DNA of 34,154 bases from Pseudonocardia bannensis (GTDB lineage: Bacteria; Actinomycetota; Actinomycetes; Mycobacteriales; Pseudonocardiaceae): NCBI RefSeq assembly GCF_012911875.1, contig NZ_JAAXKZ010000058.1:1-34154 (forward strand), read 5' to 3'. This document shows positions 22,891-30,566 of this stretch, piece after piece. Every line of letters starts with the position of its first letter. The stretch's first letter is position 1. The position numbers were made by a program, and so were the translations under genes. The notes under the pieces are model-generated. The model was not told the DNA's origin, did no database searches, and saw nothing but the letters and a program-made list of their open reading frames with translations.

Positions 22891-22962
22891 GCCCACCACT
22901 TCGGGCGCGGTGAACCAGCGGTCCCGGCCGCGGGGATTGCGAGCTCGACTACCCGGTGTCCC

Positions 22963-23302
22963 GACACGCTCAGGCAAGCCCAGGGTCTGTGGCGGGGCAC
23001 GCCGCACGCCGAGGTCGCCGACCGTGCGCGGGCCGGGCCGGAGGTGGCCCGGCTGCGGAACCCGCACCTGGTGGCGCTGGAGGCCCGGATGACCGCGGAC
23101 CTCGACCTGGGCACCTGGCCGTCCCGAAACACGACGTGCCCGGGCCGGCCGCCGCCGGTCAGCCGGTGCGGGCCGCAGCCTGGCCTACGCGACCGGCGAC
23201 GAGGCTGAAGCCGCCGGGCAGTTCACCGCGCTGCTGACCGACCACGCCGAGAACCCGTCCCGGGAGAGCCGCATCCTGGCGCACGCCGCCTTGGCCACCG
23301 TG
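22963..23302 (+). pseudogene. Remnant of a SARP/AfsR-type regulator (BTAD plus TPR-like piece)
   Basis: From 22963 one frame reads TLRQAQGLWRGTPHAEVADR, then VARLRNPHLVALEARM and TADLDLG, matching the bacterial transcriptional activation domain of SARP/AfsR regulators. The frame is lost after 23121. From about 23177 another frame reads SLAYATGDEAEAAGQFTALL, resembling a TPR helix pair. The DNA-binding part is absent and frame breaks separate the pieces. This fills the ~420-bp gap between the FAD monooxygenase and gltD. The BTAD call is firm; the TPR call is weaker. Confidence 0.6.
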
Positions 23303-23311
23303 GCGATAGGC

Positions 23312-24766
23312 TCAGGCGATCGGGCGGTCGGTCGGCCGGATCGGGCAGGGCAGGAAGTCTCGCCCGGTGAGGTAGGCATCGACGCCGGCCGCGGCGGCGC
23401 GGCCCTCGGCGATCGCCCACACGATGAGGGACTGCCCGCGGCCCATGTCCCCGGCGACGAAGACGCCCTCGACGGTGCTCATGAAGTTCTCGTCGCGGGC
23501 GACGTTGCCGCGCTCGTCGAACTCCACGCCCAACTCGGTCAGGAGCCTGCCCCGCTCGGGGCCGAGGAAGCCCAGGGCCAGCAGCGCGAGCTGCGCCGGG
23601 ATCTCCTGCGCCGTTGCGGCGGTCGGGTGGAACCGCTTGTTCTCGTCGCGGAACCCCTCCGCGATCCGGATCGCCCGCAGCCGGGAGTCGGCGTCACCGA
23701 GGAACTCGAGGGTGTCCACGGAGAACAGGCGCTCGCCGCCCTCCTCGTGGGCCGGGGACGTCCGAAAGATCGCCGGATAGGTGGGCCAGGGCATGTCCTC
23801 GGTGCGCTGTTCCGGGGGGCGTGGCCGGACGTCGATGTGCGCCACCGACCGCGCCCGCTGCCGGTGGGCCGTGCCCAGGCAGTCGGTTCCCGTGTCACCC
23901 CCGCCGATGATGACGACGTCCCTGCTCTCGGCGGTGATCGGGGAGACCGCGACGTCGCCTTCCTGTACCCGGTTGGCCCAGGTCAGGTACTCCATCGCCA
24001 GGTGGACGCCGTCGAGCTCGCGGCCCGGTACGGGGAGCTCGCGCCAGGCCGTCGCGCCCCCGGCCAGGACCACCGCGTCGGACCGGGACAGGAGCTGGTC
24101 GACGGTGAGGTCGGTGCCGACCTCCACCCCGGCCTGGAAGATCGTGCCCTCGGCCTTCATCTGCTCCAGGCGCCGGTCGAGCCGGCGCTTCTCCAGCTTG
24201 AACTCCGGGATGCCGTAGCGCAGCAGCCCGCCGATCCGGTCGGCCCGCTCGCAGACCACCACGTCGTGGCCGGCCCGGGTGAGCTGCTGGGCGGCGGCGA
24301 GCCCGGCCGGGCCGGAGCCGACGACGACGACCGTCCGGCCCGTCCGGGTCTTCGCCGGGAGGGGCGTCACGTACCCGTGCTCCCAGGCGTGGTCGATGAT
24401 CTGCAGCTCGACCTGCTTGATCGTGACCGGATCGGCGTTGATCGCCAGTACGCAGGCGTCCTCGCACGGAGCGGGGCACAACGTCCCGGTGAACTCCGGG
24501 AAGTTGTTCGTGGCGTGCAGTCGCTCGCTCGCCCCACGCCAGTTGCCACGCCAGACCAGGTCGTTCCATTCGGGGATGAGGTTGCCCAGGGGGCAGCCCT
24601 GGTGGCAGAACGGGATGCCGCAGTCCATGCACCGTCCGGCCTGGAGTTGCAGCCGGTCGTCCGGCAACGACTCGTAGGCCTCGCGCCAGTCCTGCAACCG
24701 CAGGCCGACCGGGCGGCGGCGCCGGGCTTCGCGGGGGGTGCGGAGGAATCCCCAGAGGTCGCCCAT
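23312..24766 (-). CDS. gltD: Glutamate synthase small (beta) subunit
   Basis: The 484-residue protein has the N-terminal cysteine motifs for [4Fe-4S] binding (CMDCGIPFCHQGCPLGN and CPAPCEDAC). The FAD site is VVVVGSGPAGLAAAQQLTRAG, the NADPH site is VVIIGGGDTGTDCLGTAHR, and the C-terminal FAD motif is GVFVAGDMGRGQSLIVWAI. It passes electrons from NADPH to the large subunit GltB, which makes glutamate from glutamine and 2-oxoglutarate. ATG 24766 begins the conserved MGDLWGFL N-terminus. No gltB is next to it. It lies downstream of the glutamine-synthetase-like gene of the dioxygenase cluster but behind a strong hairpin, so it may have its own promoter. A role in glutamate supply, or as a substitute electron donor, is inference. 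Confidence 0.92.
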   Translation of the reverse strand: MGDLWGFLRTPREARRRRPVGLRLQDWREAYESLPDDRLQLQAGRCMDCGIPFCHQGCPLGNLIPEWNDLVWRGNWRGASERLHATNNFPEFTGTLCPAPCEDACVLAINADPVTIKQVELQIIDHAWEHGYVTPLPAKTRTGRTVVVVGSGPAGLAAAQQLTRAGHDVVVCERADRIGGLLRYGIPEFKLEKRRLDRRLEQMKAEGTIFQAGVEVGTDLTVDQLLSRSDAVVLAGGATAWRELPVPGRELDGVHLAMEYLTWANRVQEGDVAVSPITAESRDVVIIGGGDTGTDCLGTAHRQRARSVAHIDVRPRPPEQRTEDMPWPTYPAIFRTSPAHEEGGERLFSVDTLEFLGDADSRLRAIRIAEGFRDENKRFHPTAATAQEIPAQLALLALGFLGPERGRLLTELGVEFDERGNVARDENFMSTVEGVFVAGDMGRGQSLIVWAIAEGRAAAAGVDAYLTGRDFLPCPIRPTDRPIA

Positions 24767-25067
24767 GGCCAGCCTCCCGACTGACAGGCCTGCGTCCGAT
24801 CGGGTCGCAATACAGTGCGCCCGTCGGCGCCCCGGTGGCAAGGGCGCGGCCGGGCCCGGGGCGACGACCGGGTCGCCGTCAGACGGTCGTCGCCCGCGGC
24901 GTGCACACCAGGTGCCGGAGCAGATGCAGCACGTGCTCCCGCAGGTCCGGCAACGCGTTCTCTCGACGAGACCGTCGGCGAAGCCCTGGACCGGGCGATC
25001 CGGGCGGGCGCCACAGCGCATCTGCGGCGCCCGCCCGGTGCCGTCCCCGTGGCCGAGGACGGCGCCG
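24767..25067. other. 301-bp intergenic stretch upstream of gltD
   Basis: The stretch holds the hairpin at 25000-25038 and presumably the gltD promoter. A short minus-strand frame near 24886-24960 (ALPDLREHVLHLLRHLVCTP, ending at TGA) has helical character and may be a tiny gene or a remnant, but has no recognisable start. Confidence 0.35.
25000..25038 (-). terminator. Strong hairpin after the glutamine-synthetase-like gene
   Basis: CCGGGCGGGCGCC and its perfect 13-bp complement flank a 13-base loop, starting 29 bases after the stop of the gene at 25068-26555. It has the place and strength of an intrinsic terminator for the minus-strand operon, without an obvious T-tract. Confidence 0.65.
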
Positions 25068-26555
25068 TCAGAACAGCTCGAAGTACTCGCGATGCTCCCA
25101 GTCCGTCACGTTCGCGGCGTACTCCTCGGCGTCCGCACGATCAGCCAGGTGCGCCGCGTAGCGGGTGGTCTCGCTGCGCTTCATGGTGACGATGTAGTCG
25201 ATGAACCGGTCGCCGTAGGCGCGCCGGAAGAACTCGTCGCCGTCCAGGGCGTCCAGAGCATCGGTGAGGCTGGTCGGCAGCTGGGGGACGTCGGTGGCAT
25301 AGGGGTCGTCGCTGATCGGACCCGGGTCGATCTTGTTGGCGACGCCGTCCAACCCGCTGAGGGCCTGGGCGGCGATGTACAGGTAGGGGTTCGCGGCCGG
25401 CTCGCCGACCCGGTTCTCGATGTGCGAGGACTCGTCGCCCGGTGCGCTGATCACCCGGACCATCGCCGCCCTGTTGTCATAGCCCCAGGTGACGCGGTCC
25501 GGCGCCAGCGAGTAGGGACGACGGCGCCGGTAACCGTTCACGGTCGGGGTGGTGAAGGCGGAGGCGGCGATGGCGTGCTCGAGGGTGCCGCCGACGTAGT
25601 GCCGCCCGATCTCGGAGAGGGGCTCGCCCTGCGCGGGCACCATGGCGTTGCGGCCGGTGCTGCGGTCGGTGAGCGAGCTGTGCAGGTGCCACCCGCTGGC
25701 GTAGAAGCCCGGGACGCCGGGGGTGCACATGAACGTGGCGAGGTATCCGCTGCGCCGGCAGCTCTGCTTGACGGCGCTCCGGAACAGCGTCGCCGCGTCG
25801 GCCGCGGCCAGCCCGTCCAGCACGTCGAAGGTCGTCTCCACCTGGCTCGGTGCCCACTCGTCCTCCATGGTCCGCAGCGGCAGGCCGAGGGCGGACAGGT
25901 GCTTGCGCAGCGGACGGAGCACGTGGTCGATCTCGTCGAGGTGCGACTCCTGCAGGTAGCTGTAGCCGCGTGCGAGCGGCGCGACCTGCGGCGGCGTCCC
26001 GGGGTTTCCCGGCCCGCCCAGATCGCCGGAGGTCAGGGAGTCGTCGAGGATGCGGGTGATGTACCACTCCATCTCGATGCCGGTGACGAGGTCGTAGCCG
26101 GCGTTCCGGACCTGGTCGAGCGCCGTGCGCAGGATCTGCCGGGGCGCGAACGGGAACGGGCTGCCGTCGCGCATGTAGAGGTCGCAGAGCACCCAGCCGG
26201 TCTCGGGGGCCCAGGGCAGGACGCGGAACGTGGTCGGGTCCGGGAGCATGACGACGTTCGGGCTGCCGGACAGCTCGGGCCTGTCGAAGCCGCCGCCGAC
26301 ACTGAACGGGTTGAACACGATGGCGTTGGCGGTGTCGAAGAAGAACGGCGCCATGGTGATCTCGGCGCCGTCCCGCAGGGCGGAGACGAAGGCCTCCGCG
26401 GTGTAGGTCTTGCCGCGCAGCAGCCCGTGCTGGTCCGGCCACGACATCCGGATGACGTCCAGGCCCGACTCGGCGATCCGGGCGCTCATGCGTTCAGCGG
26501 CATCCTGTTGCTCGGCAGTCCACAGGCCGTGCTGGTGGGCAAATCCCTTTCCCAT
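25068..26555 (-). CDS. Glutamine-synthetase-like gamma-glutamylamide ligase (TdnQ/AtdA1-like)
   Basis: The 495-residue protein is a type I glutamine-synthetase fold. Visible are E161 and E163 in GIEMEWYI, E240 in EWAPSQVETTF, the ATP-site histidine region GWHLHSSL (H290), NRAAMVRVISAPG with the conserved Arg, and HIENRVGEPAANPYLYIAA with the ExR metal site. It lacks the tyrosine-adenylylation region of true GlnA. Homologues in amine-degradation clusters join glutamate to an amine: aniline in TdnQ/AtdA1, isopropylamine in IpuC. Length and the neighbouring Rieske dioxygenase and amidotransferase genes favour an aromatic amine. A GGAGG Shine-Dalgarno lies 5 bases before ATG 26555. Last gene of the dioxygenase operon before the hairpin. 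Confidence 0.85.
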   Translation of the reverse strand: MGKGFAHQHGLWTAEQQDAAERMSARIAESGLDVIRMSWPDQHGLLRGKTYTAEAFVSALRDGAEITMAPFFFDTANAIVFNPFSVGGGFDRPELSGSPNVVMLPDPTTFRVLPWAPETGWVLCDLYMRDGSPFPFAPRQILRTALDQVRNAGYDLVTGIEMEWYITRILDDSLTSGDLGGPGNPGTPPQVAPLARGYSYLQESHLDEIDHVLRPLRKHLSALGLPLRTMEDEWAPSQVETTFDVLDGLAAADAATLFRSAVKQSCRRSGYLATFMCTPGVPGFYASGWHLHSSLTDRSTGRNAMVPAQGEPLSEIGRHYVGGTLEHAIAASAFTTPTVNGYRRRRPYSLAPDRVTWGYDNRAAMVRVISAPGDESSHIENRVGEPAANPYLYIAAQALSGLDGVANKIDPGPISDDPYATDVPQLPTSLTDALDALDGDEFFRRAYGDRFIDYIVTMKRSETTRYAAHLADRADAEEYAANVTDWEHREYFELF

Positions 26556-26634
26556 CGTGACCTCCAGGGGTGGTGCGCGGCATGCGACCCATGCCGGGCG
26601 GATCGGGGAGCGGGGCCGGGCCCGGTACCGGCTC

Positions 26635-27327
26635 TCACTCGCGGGGGGCCGGTGGCCGTGGCGCCCAGCGCTCGAGCAGCCGCCGGAAGACGGTGCGCCC
26701 GGCCGCGTCCCGGGCGATCGCGTCGGTCAGGATGCGGGCGACGTCGGACCGGTGGCCGTTCGTGCCGGGGTGGGTGGCCGCGAGCAGGCGGCGGACGCCG
26801 TCGGACGACATCTCGGGATGGAACTGCAGGCCCAGTGCCGAGCCCACCCGGAACGCCTGTGGGTAGTCCGGGGAGTCGGCGAGCAGCGCGCAGCCGGGTG
26901 GCGGGTCGAAGGTGTCCGAGTGGAAGGAGAGGTGCTCGCCCTCGAACGCACCGAGCACCGGGTCCGCGCGACCGGCGTCGGTGAGCCGAACCGGGATGTA
27001 GCCCCACTCCCGGCCGTGTCCCGGGTACGCCCGGCCGCCGGTGACCTCGGCGAGCAGCTGCGCACCCAGGCAGATCGCGAGGGCCGGCACCTCCCGCTCG
27101 ATCGCCTGCTCCAGTGACCGCATGGTGTCCCGGAGGAACGGGTAGCGCCCGGTCTCGTACGCGCCCATCGCGCCGCCCAGTACGACGAGGCCGTCGACCT
27201 GGTCGAGCGCCGGCACCGGTTCGCCCTCGTCGATCCGCACCACCCGGGGCCCCGCGCCGCGCTCGTGCAGGATCTGCTCGAGCCAGGCGGTGTCGGTGTC
27301 CGCGGAGTGCACGATCAGCGGGATCAT
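26635..27327 (-). CDS. Class I glutamine amidotransferase-like protein (TdnT/AtdA2-like)
   Basis: The 230-residue protein has the GATase1 fold with the full triad: C86 in ALAICLGAQLLAE, H170 and E172 in GLQFHPEM; VVLGGAMGAYE supplies the oxyanion region. No synthetase domain is fused. In aniline clusters the matching protein hydrolyses gamma-glutamylanilide back to the amine and keeps the intermediate low; that role is inferred here from context. Its ATG overlaps the stop of the 101-residue gene (ATGA, 27324-27327), so the two are translationally coupled. Confidence 0.85.
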   Translation of the reverse strand: MIPLIVHSADTDTAWLEQILHERGAGPRVVRIDEGEPVPALDQVDGLVVLGGAMGAYETGRYPFLRDTMRSLEQAIEREVPALAICLGAQLLAEVTGGRAYPGHGREWGYIPVRLTDAGRADPVLGAFEGEHLSFHSDTFDPPPGCALLADSPDYPQAFRVGSALGLQFHPEMSSDGVRRLLAATHPGTNGHRSDVARILTDAIARDAAGRTVFRRLLERWAPRPPAPRE

Positions 27328-27629
27328 CGGCTCTCCAGGCGGTGCTCCAGCGTCCGGTTCCACGGGTGCCAGTGGTCGTTCGCGGCCAGGGCCCGCATCA
27401 ACCGCTCGACGTCGTCGCGGTCGATCGCCAGCCAGTCGGCATCGAGCTGGACCTCGTAGGGCACGAAGTCCCAGATCCGCGCCTGGCGCAGGGCCGCGAG
27501 CACGGGCAGCGCGTCGTCGAGCCGGCGGCGCAACCGGGCGTTGGTACGCCGCAGCAGCGCGCATTCCGCGCGCAGCGCAGCGAGCTCGTCGGCCTCGGGA
27601 GCCGGGTCTTCGGGTGCGGGGTTCGACAC
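27324..27629 (-). CDS. Unrecognised 101-residue protein in the dioxygenase operon
   Basis: Starting at ATG 27629, the protein has an acidic Pro/Glu/Ala N-terminus (residues 1-15). A strongly charged heptad-like stretch follows (ADELAALRAECALLRRTNAR, LRRRLDDALPVL; residues ~13-46) that probably forms a coiled coil. The C-terminal half is aromatic-rich (IWDFVPYEVQLDADWLAIDR and HWHPWNRTLEHRLE). I know no family with this layout. It sits 12 bp after the dioxygenase beta gene and overlaps the amidotransferase start by 4 bp, so it belongs to the pathway operon. It could be a small binding or scaffold protein; nothing shows catalysis. Confidence 0.75.
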   Translation of the reverse strand: MSNPAPEDPAPEADELAALRAECALLRRTNARLRRRLDDALPVLAALRQARIWDFVPYEVQLDADWLAIDRDDVERLMRALAANDHWHPWNRTLEHRLESR

Positions 27630-27641
27630 GGTCGGAGCTCC

Positions 27642-28298
27642 TCAGAAGATGATCGTGAGGTTCTCGTGGCCGTGCTCGGAGTCGAGCAGGTTCACCTGCT
27701 TGACCGCGATCCGCCAGTCCCCGTCGTGCCGTTCCAGCAGGTGCCCGTACCAGCCCGGGTAGCTGCGGGCCACGCCCGCGCGGAACTCGTGGACGACGAA
27801 GTTCGACCGCACCCGGCGCCGGTCGCCGGACGGCTCGTCGAGCACCTCGACATTGGTGATCATGCGACGGGTGCGTGACTGCGGTATCTGGCAGAACGCG
27901 AGGCCGGTGCGCAGCCAGTAGACGCGGTCGGTCATCCGCCTGCGGTCGTCGAAGGAGTGGCTCACCTCGGTGCGCGGGTCCCCGCCGCCGGGGGTGATCG
28001 GCACCCAGTACAGGCAGCGGTCGGTGAACAGCTCCAGCCACTCGTTGAACCGCGCCTCGTCGATCAGGCGGGCCTCCCTGGCGAGCACCGCCTCGCACTC
28101 CGACCGCACCAGCGGATCAGCGGGCGGCCAGTCGTCGGACCAGGATCGGGCCACGTCGGCGAGGTGCCGGTAGAAGTCGGGATCGAGGTAGTAGGACCAG
28201 CGGTCGGTGTCCTCACGGTCCCGTGCCCGGGCAACGGTCGCAGAGCTCTCGGACATCTCCGGCTCGGCGAACGGCGAGGAAGGCGTGGCCGGCGTCAT
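27642..28298 (-). CDS. Aromatic-ring-hydroxylating dioxygenase, beta (small) subunit
   Basis: The 218-residue protein shows the ring-hydroxylating beta-subunit pattern, an NTF2-like fold: EAVLAREARLIDEARFNEWLELFTDRCLYWVPI, a middle with RVYWLRTGLAFCQIPQSRTRRMITNVEV, and the end WRIAVKQVNLLDSEHGHENLTIIF. The last residues are nearly diagnostic. It stabilises the alpha3beta3 hexamer. ATG 28298 overlaps the alpha stop (ATGA). The first ~40 residues are a variable extension and an internal ATG at 28256 is possible. Conserved alpha-beta order and coupling indicate one enzyme. Confidence 0.9.
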   Translation of the reverse strand: MTPATPSSPFAEPEMSESSATVARARDREDTDRWSYYLDPDFYRHLADVARSWSDDWPPADPLVRSECEAVLAREARLIDEARFNEWLELFTDRCLYWVPITPGGGDPRTEVSHSFDDRRRMTDRVYWLRTGLAFCQIPQSRTRRMITNVEVLDEPSGDRRRVRSNFVVHEFRAGVARSYPGWYGHLLERHDGDWRIAVKQVNLLDSEHGHENLTIIF

Positions 28299-29599
28299 CG
28301 GCTCATCAGCCGGGTCCACTCGCGGAAGTAGCCGCGCATCGGGTGCTCGTCGGTCACCGGGCCGGTGACGACGCCCGCCTCGTCGGTCTTCTCGCGCCCT
28401 TCGACGCCGAGGCCGCGGTGCATCATCACCCACTCCACTTCCGGCACCCCCAGCCCACGCTGCGCCTCCTCGAAGTTGGCCTGGTCATCGGGCTCGCCGA
28501 AGGACGGGAAGTCCTCCTGGGTGCGCATGCGCAGCGTGTTGATCTCGTCGGGGAGCCCGTCGACGGTCGTCGCGTGCCAGGTGAGCTGGGTGCGGTCGAC
28601 GGCCATCGGCTCGATGACCTGGATCTGGTTCCCGATGACGAGGAGGTTGGGGAAGATGTTGATGTTCATCTGCCCCCCGACGGCGAGGTCGAGGAGCCGG
28701 TCGGCATCGGCCCCGTAGCGGGCCCGGATGTGCTCCTCGAACGCTTCGCGGCCGGGCTGCAGTCGTTGCTGGGCCCAGTACGATCCGACGCCGTCGTAGC
28801 TCGGCCGCTGGTCGATGAAGGTGTGGCCGTTCCCGAGGTCCTGGGCGTACATCGGGCCCTCGTCCGGGGACCGTCCGAAGTAGACCATATCCTTGGAGTC
28901 CCCGAACCGCTCGCCCAGGCGCAGCAGCGAGCGGTGGGAGAACGCCGGGTGGTAGCCGTCCCCGGCGTTGTCGTAGGCCAGCTTCCAGTTGCCCCGGTAG
29001 ACCATCCGGTTGGCGGCGCTGCGGACCGTGACGGTGCCCGCCGGGGTGCGGTCCAGCCACTGGTCGAGCAGCTGCGCGGCCGGCCCCAGGTGGTCCAGCA
29101 GCGGCGGGGCGTCCTCGTTGAGCGTGGCGAAGATGAACCCCCGGTAGCTCTCCACCCGGGGGACCCGTCCGAGGTTGAGCTCGGTGCGCCGGAAGTCCTC
29201 GCCGTAGGCGTCCGGCCAGGGCACTCCGATCAGCTCACCGTCGTTGCGGAACGTCCACCCGTGGTACGGGCACTGGAAGCTCTTCGCGTTCCCCCGCTCG
29301 AGCCGGCACACCGTCGCGGCGCGGTGGGTGCAGCGGTTGAACAGGACGGCGACGCGTCCGTCCCGCTCGCGGCAGACGATGATCGGCCGTAGTCCGAGGT
29401 AGCCGGTCCTGAAGTCGTTCGGGTCCGGGATCTCGCTGTCGTGGGCGCAGTAGACCCAGGTCTGCCCGAAGACCTTGACCATCTCGGCGGCGAAGATCTC
29501 CGGGTCCGTGTACACCAGCCGGTGCACCCGGTCGGCCCTTACCAGCTCTTCGATCTCGATCGAGGGCGAACCGGGCACGCGAACTCTCGAAACCGCCAT
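28295..29599 (-). CDS. Rieske aromatic dioxygenase, alpha (large) subunit
   Basis: The 434-residue catalytic subunit has the Rieske [2Fe-2S] site C90-x-H92 ... C110-x2-H113 (NRCTHRAATVC, FQCPYHGW) and the mononuclear iron site D214-x2-H217-x4-H222 (GDGYHPAFSH). The catalytic domain continues to a normal length. It inserts both atoms of O2 into an aromatic ring. ATG 29599 is preceded by GAGGTGG. As first gene of the minus-strand operon it is divergent from a GntR regulator. The accompanying glutamine-synthetase-like and amidotransferase genes point to an aromatic amine such as aniline; other amines or amides remain possible. Ferredoxin and reductase are not encoded nearby. Confidence 0.92.
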   Translation of the reverse strand: MAVSRVRVPGSPSIEIEELVRADRVHRLVYTDPEIFAAEMVKVFGQTWVYCAHDSEIPDPNDFRTGYLGLRPIIVCRERDGRVAVLFNRCTHRAATVCRLERGNAKSFQCPYHGWTFRNDGELIGVPWPDAYGEDFRRTELNLGRVPRVESYRGFIFATLNEDAPPLLDHLGPAAQLLDQWLDRTPAGTVTVRSAANRMVYRGNWKLAYDNAGDGYHPAFSHRSLLRLGERFGDSKDMVYFGRSPDEGPMYAQDLGNGHTFIDQRPSYDGVGSYWAQQRLQPGREAFEEHIRARYGADADRLLDLAVGGQMNINIFPNLLVIGNQIQVIEPMAVDRTQLTWHATTVDGLPDEINTLRMRTQEDFPSFGEPDDQANFEEAQRGLGVPEVEWVMMHRGLGVEGREKTDEAGVVTGPVTDEHPMRGYFREWTRLMSR

Positions 29600-29757
29600 G
29601 TCTGCGCCACCTCGGGACGGTGCGGATCGCAACGGGTTGACCGTAGAGAATTTCGTATACGGTGTATGAGCCGATGGCGCGCGTCAAGGCCCCGGTCGGG
29701 TCCGTGAAGGGGGTTTGCCAGTCTTCCGAGGGAATGCCGCGAGCGAGAGGAGCCCGT
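29600..29757. promoter_or_regulatory. Divergent control region of the dioxygenase operon and GntR gene
   Basis: The 158-bp gap contains the palindrome CGTATACG (29654-29661) in an AT-richer setting (GAGAATTTCGTATACGGTG). GTATAC-centred palindromes are typical operators of GntR/FCD regulators. The location between the two divergent starts fits repression of both. Confidence 0.55.
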
Positions 29758-30399
29758 GTGGCACTGCGTCCCATCAGCGGTGAGACCTTGGCCGACGCCG
29801 CCTACCGGCGGATCAGCGAAGCCATGCTCACCGGAGGCCTCGAACCCGGCGCACGCCTCGTCATGGACACCCTGGCCGCCCAGCTCGAGATCAGCCGGAC
29901 GCCGGTCCGCGACGCGCTCCACCGTCTCGAACGGGAGGGGCTGATCGAGCCGGCCGGCCGCCGCGGATTCGTCGTGCGCCGCCTCGGACCCGCCGAGATC
30001 CACCACCTCTACGAGATCCGGATGGCGGTCGAGGTCTTCGCCGCCGGCCGGGTCGCGGAGCTCGGCTCGGAGGCCGTCTCGCACGTCGCGGATGCGATCC
30101 GCAAGGCCGAGGTCATGGGCCTGTCGGAGCCGGCCGAGGCGTTCGCCGCGAACCGGCTCGTGCACCGGGCCGTCGTCGAGGCGACCGGCAACCCCCTGCT
30201 CGTCGATCTCTTCGACGGCATCTGGACCCGTGCCACCGCCCTGCAGGTCTACTCCGGCTACTTCCAGCGGGAGTTGGTCCACCGGCCCATCCGGGAGCTG
30301 CACCAGCCGATGCTGGAGGCTCTCGCTGCGGGCCCGGAGCGAGCGGTCGAGGTCATGCGCCACCACATCCAGGAGGGTCTCGAGGCCACCCTCGAGTGA
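29758..30399 (+). CDS. GntR family regulator, FCD (FadR/VanR-like) subfamily
   Basis: The 213-residue protein has the winged helix (AYRRISEAMLTGGLEPGARL, AAQLEISRTPVRDALHRLER, EGLIEPAGRRGFVV) followed by a helical FCD domain (residues ~75-200). FCD ligand residues are visible: YEIRMAVEVFAAG, HRAVVEATGN, and the paired His in VMRHHIQEGL. FCD regulators sense small carboxylic acids with a bound metal. GTG 29758 has GAGGAG at 5-6 bases; earlier in-frame starts (29662, 29734) overlap the operator or lack spacing. Divergence from the dioxygenase alpha gene makes it the likely local regulator. Confidence 0.88.
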   Translation: MALRPISGETLADAAYRRISEAMLTGGLEPGARLVMDTLAAQLEISRTPVRDALHRLEREGLIEPAGRRGFVVRRLGPAEIHHLYEIRMAVEVFAAGRVAELGSEAVSHVADAIRKAEVMGLSEPAEAFAANRLVHRAVVEATGNPLLVDLFDGIWTRATALQVYSGYFQRELVHRPIRELHQPMLEALAAGPERAVEVMRHHIQEGLEATLE

Positions 30400-30517
30400 A
30401 GCCGCTCCGATGGCAGCGGACCGAACGCCCGCTGTCAGGCGTCGATCGGTTCGTCCCGGCTCCTCCGCATCTGCCGGAACGGCGATGACCTGCCGGGAAG
30501 GCCGGGGGCTTGCGTCC

Positions 30518-30546
30518 TTCACAAGTGAATGCAAAAGTGTGCACAC
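30518..30546. promoter_or_regulatory. Two short palindromes upstream of the second dioxygenase operon
   Basis: TTCACAAGTGAA (30518-30529, arms TTCAC/GTGAA) and GTGTGCACAC (30537-30546, perfect) lie 21-48 bp before the beta-subunit GTG, in the 167-bp gap after the GntR gene. They are good candidates for operator sites of a regulator other than the GTATAC-type one. Confidence 0.45.
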
Positions 30547-30566
30547 CTTGCTCGAGAGGATGACGA

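Noticed and set aside
24886..24960. Short minus-strand frame with helical character upstream of gltD
   Set aside because: No start codon with a ribosome-binding site and no recognisable family; mentioned only in the intergenic entry.
23291..26984. Long plus-strand frames opposite gltD and the glutamine-synthetase-like gene
   Set aside because: Shadow frames; the motif-bearing enzymes are on the minus strand.
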